A DNA stretch of 61,215 nucleotides from positions 1 to 61,215 of the forward strand of contig CALUQG010000010.1 in the NCBI GenBank assembly GCA_944322855.1, written 5' to 3'. This DNA is from Candidatus Gastranaerophilales bacterium. Its GTDB lineage: Bacteria > Cyanobacteriota > Vampirovibrionia > Gastranaerophilales > Gastranaerophilaceae. The translations under genes were made by a program, and so were the position numbers. The notes beneath the pieces were generated by a model. It did not search any database. It was not told the DNA's origin and saw only the letters and a program-made list of their open reading frames with translations. The first letter of the stretch is position 1; every line of letters starts with the position of its first letter. Below are positions 1 through 8,345 of the stretch, in pieces.

Positions 1-24
1 AAAGTCGAGGGGGGTAGACTTCAA

Positions 25-80
25 CGGACACTTCGTGGACTTTTCAAGTAATTTGGTTTGATTATTTTCGGACACTTTCG
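25..80. repeat. Short direct repeat, possible IS-end debris
   Basis: The motif CGGACACTT occurs twice (25-33 and 69-77), 44 bases apart, in a stretch with no credible gene. Closely spaced repeats of this kind are found at the ends of some IS21-like elements, but no transposase or complete terminal inverted repeat is visible. The remainder of 1-201 shows nothing further. Confidence 0.2.
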
Positions 81-201
81 GCAGGTTGAAACCTAAACAC
101 AAAGCCACTTTTCAGCCAATAATCATTTTAACCGTACACGATTGAAATGTCTGCACAAATACAATACACATACACAAAGTACTAATTTTATTACAATTAT
201 T

Positions 202-232
202 AAAAGCCCAAATCATTAAGATTTGGGCTTTT
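202..232 (-). terminator. Rho-independent terminator of tRNA-Ser
   Basis: A perfect 13-bp stem (AAAAGCCCAAATC pairing with GATTTGGGCTTTT) with a 5-base loop lies directly downstream of the minus-strand tRNA-Ser. On the minus strand the stem runs into TTTTAATAATT, which fits an intrinsic terminator. Confidence 0.65.
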
Positions 233-235
233 AAA

Positions 236-326
236 TGGAGGAGGAGGTGGGATTCGAACCCACGGTACGCTACAAACGTACGACAGTTTTCAAGACTGCT
301 CCAATCAACCGCTCTGGCACTCCTCC
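236..326 (-). tRNA. tRNA-Ser(TGA)
   Basis: On the minus strand the acceptor stem GGAGGAG pairs with CTCCTCC. The anticodon loop CTTGAAA contains anticodon TGA, the variable region is long as expected for serine, and the T-arm reads GTGGG-TTCGAAT-CCCAC. A CCA follows the discriminator in the genomic sequence. This would read UCA and related serine codons. Confidence 0.93.
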
Positions 327-470
327 AAAGAGTTAATATTATATTTAATTTGAGTAAGAATATATTAATAAAAAAAATATTAAAAGTAAAGCTTTTTCTT
401 ATTAAAAAATTCTGTTGCATGAAAAAATTTATATGATATAAATATTTTATAACTTTAATACAATATTAAT

Positions 471-544
471 GCGTCCGTAGCTCAGCTGGATAGAGCATCT
501 GCCTTCTAAGCAGAGGGTCGCGCGTTCGAATCGCGCCGGGCGTA
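471..544 (+). tRNA. tRNA-Arg(TCT)
   Basis: The cloverleaf is complete. Acceptor GCGTCCG pairs with CGGGCGT (two G-T wobbles), the D-arm has GCTC/GAGC, the anticodon stem TCTGC/GCAGA carries loop CTTCTAA with anticodon TCT, and the T-arm is GCGCG-TTCGAAT-CGCGC. CCA is not encoded. The gene runs straight into TTTTTT, which may assist termination. It should decode AGA, an expected major arginine codon in an AT-rich genome. Confidence 0.93.
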
Positions 545-793
545 TTTTTTGTTGTCATGTTTTTAGTATATTAGTGTTTATGCATTAATTTTTTGTGTCT
601 ACATATTTGGCATATTTAATCATGAGTACAAGTTTTTGGGCACATGTTTAAAATAATTTCATCCTTTTGTTTTTATTGAGAATTCTTTCGGTATTATATT
701 TAGGTGTTTTATTCTGGTTTTATGCTAAATAACGCTAAACTTAACGAAAAAGTTTTTGACAATGCATTTTGTCTAAAATACAATAGAAAAACC

Positions 794-1300
794 ATGAAGA
801 TTTCTATTGATGATATAAAAAACTCCCAAAATCAGTCGTTAAAAATAGAATATAATAATGAAGTCAAGGGTCTTGATACACAAGGTCCTGTTGAAGCTGA
901 AATTATTTTCAGTGCATACGGTTCATATATAAATGCAAAAGGAACAATTGTTGCAAATGTTAAGCTAAATTGTGATAGGTGTTTAAAAAGTTTTATACAA
1001 AAAATTAAAGTCGATGTGGATGAAACGTATATTCTCGGACACCTGAAACCTTCCTCTGATATGCATAGCGGCCAAGAAATTGAGCTTCGAGAAGGTGATT
1101 TTATTACAGAACTCAATGGTGATGAAGTTGATGTAGAAGATTTAATTTATCAATCTGTAACATTAAACATCCCAAATCCTTGTGTTTGTGATATAAATTG
1201 TGTAGGTGACTCTGAAATGGAAAAATATATAAAAAAAGAAATTTCAGATCCGAGATTAGAAATTTTTAAGACTATAAAGATAAAAGAAGAAGGAAAATAA
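794..1300 (+). CDS. DUF177 (YceD-family) protein
   Basis: This 168-residue protein belongs to the DUF177/YceD family, whose genes are typically placed immediately upstream of rpmF, as here (2-base gap). Family members are linked to 23S rRNA accumulation; their biochemical role is unsettled. The family signature is visible as a first cysteine pair (CDRCL) and a C-terminal cluster (NPCVCDINC) after an acidic ELREGD block. An in-frame extension to 704 exists, but the start at 794 gives the usual MKI-type N-terminus and a normal family length. Neither start has a strong Shine-Dalgarno sequence, so the start is uncertain. Confidence 0.8.
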   Translation: MKISIDDIKNSQNQSLKIEYNNEVKGLDTQGPVEAEIIFSAYGSYINAKGTIVANVKLNCDRCLKSFIQKIKVDVDETYILGHLKPSSDMHSGQEIELREGDFITELNGDEVDVEDLIYQSVTLNIPNPCVCDINCVGDSEMEKYIKKEISDPRLEIFKTIKIKEEGK

Positions 1301-1302
1301 AA

Positions 1303-1677
1303 ATGGCAGTACCAAAGAAAAGAACAGGTGCATCAGCACAAGGACACAGAAGATCAAATTGGAAAGCTACAGTTCCTGAAACAACAGTTTGCCCGAATTG
1401 CGGTGAATTGGTTCTGGCTCACACTGTATGTACAGCTTGCGGTCAGTATAAAGGTAAAGTTGTTTCAAGAAAAGCAGACGGCTTTGTAGAAGAAGTCAAA
1501 GCAGAGCCTAAAAAAACTGCAAAAGCAAAAAAAGCTCCAGCAAAAAGAACTAAAAAAGCAGCAGAAGAAACAGCTCAGGTTGAAGAAGTAAAAGCTGAAG
1601 AAGCTAAAACAGAAGAAGTAAAACCTGAAGCAGAATCTGCAGAAGAAGTTAAAGAAGAAAAAACTTCTGAAGAATAA
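1303..1677 (+). CDS. rpmF: 50S ribosomal protein bL32 with long C-terminal extension
   Basis: The first 55 residues are canonical bL32: the MAVPKKRTG start and two CxxC knuckles (CPNCG and CTACG) forming a zinc ribbon. bL32 is usually 55-65 residues. This protein has 124 because of a low-complexity tail rich in lysine, alanine and glutamate; the tail is basic first (KKTAKAKKAPAKRTKK) and then strongly acidic with repeated EEVK units. The gene lies between DUF177 and plsX, the common DUF177-rpmF-plsX order. The extension is in frame with no sign of a frameshift and would be expected to protrude from the ribosome surface. Confidence 0.95.
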   Translation: MAVPKKRTGASAQGHRRSNWKATVPETTVCPNCGELVLAHTVCTACGQYKGKVVSRKADGFVEEVKAEPKKTAKAKKAPAKRTKKAAEETAQVEEVKAEEAKTEEVKPEAESAEEVKEEKTSEE

Positions 1678-1688
1678 AAAATTAATTC

Positions 1689-1711
1689 GGTGCGCTAACT
1701 AACAGCGCACC
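1689..1711 (+). terminator. Stem-loop between rpmF and plsX
   Basis: A perfect 8-bp GC-rich stem (GGTGCGCT/AGCGCACC) with a 7-base loop follows rpmF. It lacks a strong T-run, so it may be a partial terminator, a processing site or a 3'-end stabiliser that lowers plsX-fab expression relative to rpmF. Confidence 0.45.
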
Positions 1712-1766
1712 GGTTTCAAAGTTTGGTAATTAAATTAAGAAAGTTTATAGGGAGAAGAGTTTTAGT

Positions 1767-2819
1767 ATGACAAGGATAGCTATAGATGCAATGGGTGGCG
1801 ATCACGCCCCGAAAGAAATTGTTGCCGGTGCACTGTGGGCTGCAGAAGAATACAATGTTGCTATTGAACTTGTCGGCAAAGAAGATGAAATCAATGCTGT
1901 AATAGACAGTATAAGACGTGACGGCTTCAGGACAAATAATATCAATTCTCCCAAATCAAGAATTAGAGTTGATATAGACAAGCTGGATATAAAAATTACT
2001 CCGGCATCAGAAGTTATAGAAATGGGCGAAGCTCCCGGGGCTGCAATCAGAAAGAAGAAAGATTCTTCTATTGTTCTTGCCGTGAAGGCTGTTGCAACCG
2101 GAAGCTCTCAGGCTGTAGTTGCTGCAGGTTCAACAGGTGCAGCAATGGCTTCCAGCTTATTTGGATTGGGACGTTTGCCGGGTATTGAAAGACCTGCAAT
2201 TGCTACTACTTTGCCTACAATGAAGAAGCCTGTTGTTATGATTGACTCTGGTGCAAACAGCAATTGTACTCCCGAGATGTTGTATCAGTTTGCAATAATG
2301 GGCTCTGCTTTTTCAAAAAATGTTTTAGGCAATGATAAACCGAGAATTGGGGTTTTAAATATCGGAGAAGAAGCTGGAAAAGGTAATGAACTTGCTCAGG
2401 CTGCTTATAAACTTCTGGAAGAAAATAAAGACGGCTTGAATTTTATAGGTAATGTTGAGGGGAAAGAAATATTCCTCGGTGACTGCGATGTTGTTGTTTG
2501 TGACGGATTTGTAGGCAACGTCGCTTTGAAGAGCATAGAAGGTGCTTCTTCTATGTTGTTTAAGATGATAATGCAGGAATTCAAAAGAGACCCTATTTCT
2601 ATGGTTATAGGATTACTTGCTAAGTCTGCAATGAAAAGAATTTTCAAGAGAATTAACTATGAAGAATTCGGCGGAGCCCTTCTTTTAGGTGTTAAAGGAA
2701 TAACTGTTATATCACATGGCAGAAGCATGGCTTATGCTATAAAAAATGCAGTTAGGGTTGCAAAAGAAGCTGTTGAGTCAGAAGTTAATAAAAAGATATC
2801 AGAATTTTACGAAGGATAA
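1767..2819 (+). CDS. plsX: Phosphate acyltransferase PlsX
   Basis: PlsX converts acyl-ACP to acyl-phosphate, the first committed step feeding PlsY and phospholipid synthesis, as a peripheral membrane enzyme. The N-terminus (ITRIAIDAMGGDHAP-type) is diagnostic of the family, and the length of 350 residues is normal. Other typical blocks are GEAPGAAIRKK, GSTGAAMA and CDVVVCDGFVGNVALK. A GGGAGAAGAG Shine-Dalgarno precedes the ATG. The gene heads the fatty-acid part of the operon, followed after 4 bases by fabH, a common PlsX-FabH arrangement. Confidence 0.97.
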   Translation: MTRIAIDAMGGDHAPKEIVAGALWAAEEYNVAIELVGKEDEINAVIDSIRRDGFRTNNINSPKSRIRVDIDKLDIKITPASEVIEMGEAPGAAIRKKKDSSIVLAVKAVATGSSQAVVAAGSTGAAMASSLFGLGRLPGIERPAIATTLPTMKKPVVMIDSGANSNCTPEMLYQFAIMGSAFSKNVLGNDKPRIGVLNIGEEAGKGNELAQAAYKLLEENKDGLNFIGNVEGKEIFLGDCDVVVCDGFVGNVALKSIEGASSMLFKMIMQEFKRDPISMVIGLLAKSAMKRIFKRINYEEFGGALLLGVKGITVISHGRSMAYAIKNAVRVAKEAVESEVNKKISEFYEG

Positions 2820-2823
2820 TTTT

Positions 2824-3831
2824 ATGACATTAAATTTAATTCCTGTAATGATTGCAGGTGTAGGTTACGGTGTTCCTGAACATGTTATTACAAATGATGA
2901 TTTAACCAAACTCGTTGATACCAGTGATGAATGGATTACAACAAGAACAGGTATTAAAGAAAGACGTGTGGTTTCCGGTGAAGAAAATGCTGTTACACTT
3001 GGTATTACCGCTGCAAAGAATGCACTTGCCAAAGCTAAAATGGATGCAAAAGACATTGATATGATTATTGCTGCAGCATCTGTACCTGCTCATCCTTATC
3101 CTTCAACAGCATGTGAAATTCAGGCTGCAATCGGTGCTGATAATGCGGCTGCTTATGACATCACAGCTGCATGTACAGGCATGATTTATGCAATGAATAT
3201 TGCAAAAGCTTTTATTTCATCCGGTATTTATAAAAATATTTTGCTGGTTGCTACTGATGCAAATTCAAAATTTATTGACTGGTATGACAGAACAAGCTGT
3301 GTACTGTTTGGAGACGGTGCCGGTGCAATAGTTATGAAAGAGTCTGTTGATGGTGTTGATGACATTATCGCAATGGATATGCATTCAAACGGCAAAGACG
3401 GGGATTTCATCAAAATGCCTTTAAATGGCGAAAACTGTCCGCTTGTTGAGCCTTGTCAGCCGCAAAAACAAAAAATTGTTATGCTGGGAAAAGAGGTTTA
3501 TAAATTTGTTGTTACAACTATGCCCGAGTCTATCAGTAATTGTCTTGAAAAAGCCGGATTGACTCCGGATGATGTTGATTATTTGATACCTCATCAGGCA
3601 AATTACAGAATTATTGAAGCCATGGCTTCAAGATTAAATTATAGCGATGACAAAATTATCGTTAATTTACAAAAATACGGCAATACTTCTGCTGCTTCAA
3701 TACCGCTTGCTATGGCTGAAGGAATTGAAGAAGGAAAAATAAAATTGCCTTGCAAAGCTATCTTGAGCGGATTTGGTGCAGGTTTAACATGGGGTACTGT
3801 TATTGTAAGACTCAGAGAAGGCATTGCATAA
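2824..3831 (+). CDS. fabH: 3-oxoacyl-ACP synthase III (FabH)
   Basis: FabH condenses acetyl-CoA (or another acyl-CoA primer) with malonyl-ACP to start type II fatty-acid synthesis. The Cys-His-Asn triad is visible: C117 in TAACTGM, H257 in PHQAN and N287 in YGNTSAAS. An in-frame extension into plsX exists from 2746, but the ATG at 2824 sits after GAAGGA and gives 335 residues, the normal size. It is the housekeeping homologue of two divergent ketosynthases III at 12322-14518. Confidence 0.97.
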   Translation: MTLNLIPVMIAGVGYGVPEHVITNDDLTKLVDTSDEWITTRTGIKERRVVSGEENAVTLGITAAKNALAKAKMDAKDIDMIIAAASVPAHPYPSTACEIQAAIGADNAAAYDITAACTGMIYAMNIAKAFISSGIYKNILLVATDANSKFIDWYDRTSCVLFGDGAGAIVMKESVDGVDDIIAMDMHSNGKDGDFIKMPLNGENCPLVEPCQPQKQKIVMLGKEVYKFVVTTMPESISNCLEKAGLTPDDVDYLIPHQANYRIIEAMASRLNYSDDKIIVNLQKYGNTSAASIPLAMAEGIEEGKIKLPCKAILSGFGAGLTWGTVIVRLREGIA

Positions 3832-3887
3832 CGTTAAACATTCAGTTACAGATTTGAATAGAGATAAGTTTATTAAGAGGAAATAAT

Positions 3888-4841
3888 ATGGGAAAAATAG
3901 CGTTCGTATTACCCGGACAGGGTTCACAATCAGTCGGGATGGGTAAATCTTTATACGAGTCATCATATGCTGCAAAAAAAATATTTGAAAAAGCTGATGA
4001 AGTTTTGGGAAGAAGTATTTCAAAATTGTGCTTTGAAGGCCCGGAAGAAGAGCTTAAACTGACAATAAACACTCAGCCGGCAATTCTGGTAACATCAATA
4101 GCTGCATTAGAAGCTTTAAAAGAAAAATTGAATATTACACCGGATTGCGTTGCCGGACATTCATTGGGCGAATACGGTGCTTATTATGCTTCAGGTTCAA
4201 TTGATTTTTCAACAGCAATGAAATTGATTGACAAACGTGCAAAAGAAATGAATAATGCCGCACTTGCTACGAAAGGAGCAATGTCTGCAATTATCGGTAT
4301 GGACAAAGATGCTATTCTTGATGTAATTTCCAAAATTGACGGAATGGTATCAGTAGCAAATTACAATTCACCTGTACAAATTGTTATAACAGGTGAAGCT
4401 GATGCTGTTGAAAAAGCAAATGCAGCTTTGAAAGAAGCAGGAGCAAAACGAGTTGTACCGCTTCCTGTCTCAGGAGGTTTTCATTCAAAACTTATGGAAG
4501 AAGCCAGCGTAAAATTCTCGGAAATACTAGATGACTGTGAAATAAAAGATGCAGAAATACCTGTATATACAAATGTAGATGCAGAACCTACAACATCCGC
4601 AATCAGATTTAAAGCAAAAATGACTGCACAGATTTATTCATCTGTAATGTGGACTCAAACAATACAAAGAATGGCTGCTGACGGAGTTGATACGATTGTA
4701 GAAATCGGCCCGGGCAAAGTTCTCGCAGGATTAATCAAAAAAACAGATGCTTCAATCAATGTATTGAATATTTTTGATGAGGAGTCTTTGAATAATGCAG
4801 TTAGTGTATTAAATGAAAAATTCGAGGTGAAATGTCTATAA
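3888..4841 (+). CDS. fabD: Malonyl-CoA:ACP transacylase (FabD)
   Basis: FabD transfers malonyl from CoA to ACP for fatty-acid elongation. The GQGSQ N-terminal motif, the nucleophile elbow GHSLGEY (S92) and the partner histidine in GGFHSKLM (H199) are all present, and 317 residues is typical. AGAGGAAATAAT precedes the ATG. The stop overlaps the start of the next small gene, so the two are translationally coupled. Confidence 0.97.
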   Translation: MGKIAFVLPGQGSQSVGMGKSLYESSYAAKKIFEKADEVLGRSISKLCFEGPEEELKLTINTQPAILVTSIAALEALKEKLNITPDCVAGHSLGEYGAYYASGSIDFSTAMKLIDKRAKEMNNAALATKGAMSAIIGMDKDAILDVISKIDGMVSVANYNSPVQIVITGEADAVEKANAALKEAGAKRVVPLPVSGGFHSKLMEEASVKFSEILDDCEIKDAEIPVYTNVDAEPTTSAIRFKAKMTAQIYSSVMWTQTIQRMAADGVDTIVEIGPGKVLAGLIKKTDASINVLNIFDEESLNNAVSVLNEKFEVKCL

Positions 4842-5095
4842 AACTTTTTGAAAAAGGCTTGATAAAACAAAAAAAGTTTAAAATAGCAAAAATAAATTCA
4901 CCCGGGTTTTACCGTCAACATCCTGACCTTGCGCCGAGGAACATTTATCTGCAAGAAGACAGAGTTATAACAAGGAAGGATATGGACAAAGCAATAAGAA
5001 GATTGGATATGATATATAAAATTGAAGATTTCGTTCATAATATTCAATCCAAAATTAGTTTATTTTTTAAAAAGATAACAAATAGGAGTAAATAA
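4832..5095 (+). CDS. Small basic protein of unknown function
   Basis: This is an 87-residue, lysine-rich protein that I do not recognise. It starts inside fabD (10-base overlap, ATG within AAATGTCTATAA) and ends 3 bases before fabG, so it is embedded in the fatty-acid operon. A central NSPGFYRQHPDLAPRN segment looks motif-like. A predicted helix follows (residues about 50-80), rich in isoleucine and lysine and ending FFKKITNRSK, possibly amphipathic. No signal peptide or clear membrane segment is present. Coupling to fabD and fabG suggests a role near fatty-acid synthesis, but this is context only. Confidence 0.7.
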   Translation: MSIKLFEKGLIKQKKFKIAKINSPGFYRQHPDLAPRNIYLQEDRVITRKDMDKAIRRLDMIYKIEDFVHNIQSKISLFFKKITNRSK

Positions 5096-5098
5096 ATA

Positions 5099-5824
5099 AT
5101 GGAAAAAAAAACAGCACTGGTTACCGGTGCATCAAGAGGAATTGGTAAAGCATGCGCAATAGAGCTTGCAAAAGCAGGATATGATGTTGCAGTTAGCTAT
5201 GCAGGTAATGAAGAAGCAGCAAACAAGACTGTTGCCGAATTGAAAGATTTGGGTGTAAGTGCAAAAGCATACAAGTTCGATGTTTCTGATAAAGATGCAT
5301 GTGCAAAGGCTGTTGAAGAAGTTCTTTCGGATTTCGGCAAACTTGATGTACTTGTTAACAATGCAGGCATTACCCGTGACGGGTTGTTTATGCGAATGAG
5401 TGCAGACAATTGGGAAGCTGTTATCAATACAAACCTGAATAGTGCATTTTATATGACAAGTCCTGTTATAAAAACCATGATTAAACAAAGAAGCGGATGC
5501 ATTATTAATATGTCAAGCATAGTAGGTGTTATGGGTAATGCAGGTCAGGCAAATTACTCTGCTGCCAAAGCCGGCTTAATAGGATTTACAAAATCACTGG
5601 CAAAAGAACTCGGTTCAAGAAATATCAGAGTAAATGCAATTGCTCCCGGATTTATCCAGACTGATATGACAAAGGATTTGGATACTGAAAAAATTGCCGA
5701 ACACATTCCTTTAAAAAGACTCGGTCAGCCGGAAGATATTGCAAAAACAGTTAAGTTCCTTGCTGAAGATGCTCCGTATATAACCGGTCAGGTTATCGGT
5801 GTCGACGGCGGTCTGGTTGTGTAG
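5099..5824 (+). CDS. fabG: 3-oxoacyl-ACP reductase (FabG)
   Basis: FabG is the NADPH-dependent SDR that reduces 3-oxoacyl-ACP in fatty-acid elongation. The cofactor motif GASRGIG (10-16), NNAG (87-90) and the catalytic S140, Y153 and K157 (YSAAKAG) are intact, and 241 residues is normal. A terminator follows. acpP and fabF, which often come next, are not present downstream and must be elsewhere. Confidence 0.96.
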   Translation: MEKKTALVTGASRGIGKACAIELAKAGYDVAVSYAGNEEAANKTVAELKDLGVSAKAYKFDVSDKDACAKAVEEVLSDFGKLDVLVNNAGITRDGLFMRMSADNWEAVINTNLNSAFYMTSPVIKTMIKQRSGCIINMSSIVGVMGNAGQANYSAAKAGLIGFTKSLAKELGSRNIRVNAIAPGFIQTDMTKDLDTEKIAEHIPLKRLGQPEDIAKTVKFLAEDAPYITGQVIGVDGGLVV

Positions 5825-5854
5825 AACGATTATAAATTTAAATATTAAAAAGAA

Positions 5855-5877
5855 GAAAGGGGCTCGTCGCCCCTTTC
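5855..5877 (+). terminator. Hairpin ending the fab operon
   Basis: A 9-bp GC-rich stem (GAAAGGGGC/GCCCCTTTC) with loop TCGTC follows fabG by about 30 bases. The downstream T-run is poor (CATTCT), but position and stability suggest transcription termination. Confidence 0.6.
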
Positions 5878-5991
5878 CATTCTAAATGAACATAATTCAG
5901 TATTTTTAACTGATGTATATATAAAGTTTTTTTTTCGGGTGTAATTTCAAAAATCAAAAATTTTGTAATAAAACTTTACTTTAATACATTA

Positions 5992-6486
5992 TTATAGAAT
6001 TTTATTTCTCATTAAAAATTTTTCAATCCAGCCCAAGAGCTCTGGGTATCTTTTCAAATTGTGTCCCATTTTAACCATTTCGGCTTTGTTTGAAAGAAAA
6101 TCGCCAATGTGATTGAATTGCTTGTAAATCAGAGAATACATTCCAGTCCGGTCAGCACCGGCTTTGCAGTGGATATGGATTTTCCCGTTTGACTTTTTGA
6201 CTGTGTCTATGATGTTTAAAAATTCGGATATATTTTTTTCATCAGGAATTTTTGTGTATGACGGTATGTTATGGTATTTCATATTGTAGGAGTTTACAAC
6301 TGACTTTTCATCAAAATCAATGCCTGAAACAGCCATTGTCCTAAAATTGATAATATCAGTTATACCTTGATTTTTTAACCAAGCGAAATCACTGGAGGAA
6401 GGCTGTGCAGAGCGTGAAACATAATCATCAATTTTTGAATAGTTTGGCGGTTTGCCTTTAAACGAAACAATCTTTACTACATTCAT
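5992..6486 (-). CDS. Tyrosine/dual-specificity phosphatase-like protein with SFKG N-terminus
   Basis: The cysteine-phosphatase signature HCKAGADRTG (106-115; C107 nucleophile, R113) is intact. The order DDYVSRSAQPS, then IINFR, then HCxxGxDRTG resembles the tyrosine-phosphatase-like/DSP superfamily found in bacteria. At 164 residues it is a single catalytic domain. Residues 7-11 read VSFKG directly after a short start, a motif shared with unrelated proteins in this window. It lies 54 bases after the end of the glycan genes on the same strand, so it could be the last gene of that operon. The substrate (protein, lipid or sugar phosphate) cannot be told from sequence. Confidence 0.8.
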   Translation of the reverse strand: MNVVKIVSFKGKPPNYSKIDDYVSRSAQPSSSDFAWLKNQGITDIINFRTMAVSGIDFDEKSVVNSYNMKYHNIPSYTKIPDEKNISEFLNIIDTVKKSNGKIHIHCKAGADRTGMYSLIYKQFNHIGDFLSNKAEMVKMGHNLKRYPELLGWIEKFLMRNKIL

Positions 6487-6540
6487 AATAAGAATTGTAA
6501 TTCATTTATTATAAATATTCAAATCCTATTCTAATTTGAG

Positions 6541-7506
6541 TCAAATTTTTTTTGAAAATCTAAAAACAGGAATGTTAAAAACCTTTATAATTTTATGTTT
6601 TTCAAAGCCTTTTTTGTAAGTCAGCATCTGCAGAACAAACGGCAGCCCTTGTTTTTTGTAGCAGGCACCGTTTTTTGCTACGTCAATAACATCCGGCAGT
6701 ACTTTTTTAGTGTCTAAGTTTTTTAGAAGTTTTTCTTCGTTTTCACGTGTAAGCTTGTTGAAAAGAGACATTCTCTCATTGTTTTTTATTGCATTTGAAT
6801 TGTGCCATCTGTAAGAAAACAAAATCTCGTCAATATATTTCATTCTTGAATATTTTGATATTTGCAGCATCATATACCAGTCTTCAAGCGGTGCATCATT
6901 GCTAAACGGCGGAAAAAGTGAAAAGATTGACTTTCTGACAAGATATCCGTTTGGAATGTAATTTGAATAATAAAGCGTTTCGTATGTTCCAAACTTGTCC
7001 GATAGAAAACTAAATCCACGCTTTACTTTCAAAAAGTCAACAAAGGTTTTGTATTTTGCCTTAGATTTCTCATAAATAATTTTTCTGTCCTTGTCCCAGT
7101 AGCAGGCTTTACCCTCAAAATCAATGATTTCATTGTTGCCGACAACAAGCGCAAAGTCGGGATTCTGGTTCAAAAATTCAACTTCTTTTTCAATTGCCTG
7201 TGGTTTTGCAAGATCATCTGACGCAATAAAATAGATGTATTCGCCTTGAGCTTTTTCAAGCAGGCGGTTAATAGTGATACAACTTCCCTCATTTTCTTTT
7301 GTTTCAAAATAGACATTGCAAAAGCGCTGTTCACATTCAGGTTTCATTTCTTGAATTTTTTGCCATGTTGAATCTACAGAGCCATCATCAATGATAATGA
7401 GTTCAATATTTTTGTAAGTCTGGGCGATGAGAGATTTTATTGTGTCTTGAATGTAGTTCTCATGGTTGTATGCTGATATTATTGCGGATACAAGAGGTTT
7501 TTGCAT
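6541..7506 (-). CDS. Family 2 glycosyltransferase
   Basis: This is a 321-residue GT-A glycosyltransferase. The N-terminal fold is clear: SAIISAYNHENYI, then IDDGS (39-43), then the metal-binding IASDD (94-98), followed by an acceptor domain with WYMMLQISKYSRM. It probably transfers a sugar during assembly of the surface glycan. The C-terminus ends IIKVFNIPVFRFSKKI, one copy of a hydrophobic GI-type segment that recurs in other proteins of this locus. It is spaced 5 bases from the preceding gene. Confidence 0.9.
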   Translation of the reverse strand: MQKPLVSAIISAYNHENYIQDTIKSLIAQTYKNIELIIIDDGSVDSTWQKIQEMKPECEQRFCNVYFETKENEGSCITINRLLEKAQGEYIYFIASDDLAKPQAIEKEVEFLNQNPDFALVVGNNEIIDFEGKACYWDKDRKIIYEKSKAKYKTFVDFLKVKRGFSFLSDKFGTYETLYYSNYIPNGYLVRKSIFSLFPPFSNDAPLEDWYMMLQISKYSRMKYIDEILFSYRWHNSNAIKNNERMSLFNKLTRENEEKLLKNLDTKKVLPDVIDVAKNGACYKKQGLPFVLQMLTYKKGFEKHKIIKVFNIPVFRFSKKI

Positions 7507-7511
7507 GTAAT

Positions 7512-8345
7512 TTATTCAATCCTATTTTTGCCTAATGTCAAATGAAGTCTGATACCGAAAAGATAGAGTTTTGTGTAAAAAATTGTGTTAACCTGCGGCA
7601 GAAGGCAGATAGAAAGCCCTTTCTTGAGTTTTGATATACAAAGTATATACGGGGGGGGGGTAGGATTTTCTTGAATGCCCAGTGCAATACGCTGGTTCTC
7701 AAAAAACAACTGAGACAGCTTTAAGTTATCCAGAAAATTCCAGTTGAAATTAGTCCATGTGTAGTCATAAACATTTTCTTTTCTTTTATATCTGGCAATC
7801 TTCAGATGCGGAAGTTCTATATATTCATCTTTTTCACAATCAAAAGCTTGAAAATATATATTAATCTCACAATCCGGATATACCTCTTGAATTGTATTAA
7901 GTAAACTTTTTACAGCATCTGTCGGCAGATCGCAAATTACAGATAGTATAAACAGAACTTTCTTTGAATTTTTAAGGAAAAAATCAAGCCTGTCACATCT
8001 TTTTCTGAATAAAGCAATTACTCTGTCAATTTCTGCCTCTTCATCTTCAGTTTTATAAAAATGATTGTAGTATTTGAAGTTTGTTGCTTTATCAAGAAAC
8101 TGTATTCTGTCAGAGTGCCAGCTTGAATATTTTTTGCCTTCCAATTTTTCAAGATTTTCTTTTTTCATAAAGTCAGAAAAATTATTTTTAAATCCTGCAG
8201 CTAAGCAATTCAGTGCATCAACAGAATTAAACCATGTCCAGTCAAAAGGAAGTGCAATTTGTCTCAGTCCTCTTAATTTTAACTCGTTTGATGCGGAGCA
8301 ATTTGCACCGAGAGAACAGATTAAATCATATTCAATTGTATCCAT
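7512..8345 (-). CDS. DUF1796 (putative papain-like cysteine peptidase family) protein with an internal C10 tract
   Basis: The N-terminus ([19 protein letters not shown] at 11-29, then LPFDWTWF at 32-39) matches the DUF1796 family, annotated as putative papain-like cysteine peptidases and common in polysaccharide loci; the activity is unproven. C16 is the candidate nucleophile. The coding strand contains ten consecutive C (7651-7660), read here as NPTPPP. In this frame the protein continues about 45 more residues to [16 protein letters not shown], which carries the locus-specific GI segment, so the present state appears to be the full-length one. One base more or less would replace that tail. 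It overlaps the upstream aminotransferase by 14 bases. Confidence 0.72.
   Translation of the reverse strand: MDTIEYDLICSLGANCSASNELKLRGLRQIALPFDWTWFNSVDALNCLAAGFKNNFSDFMKKENLEKLEGKKYSSWHSDRIQFLDKATNFKYYNHFYKTEDEEAEIDRVIALFRKRCDRLDFFLKNSKKVLFILSVICDLPTDAVKSLLNTIQEVYPDCEINIYFQAFDCEKDEYIELPHLKIARYKRKENVYDYTWTNFNWNFLDNLKLSQLFFENQRIALGIQENPTPPPYILCISKLKKGLSICLLPQVNTIFYTKLYLFGIRLHLTLGKNRIE
7651..7660. repeat. Homopolymeric G10/C10 tract inside a gene
   Basis: Ten G on the plus strand lie within the minus-strand DUF1796 gene, in an AT-rich genome. Tracts of this length are classical slipped-strand phase-variation sites. With nine C the tail would become a different sequence of about 38 residues; with eleven C it would end after about 20 residues. 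Confidence 0.75.

Noticed and set aside
112-420. Open frame of 102 codons on the minus strand
   Set aside because: It runs through the tRNA-Ser gene and its terminator, has no Shine-Dalgarno sequence and no protein-like features.
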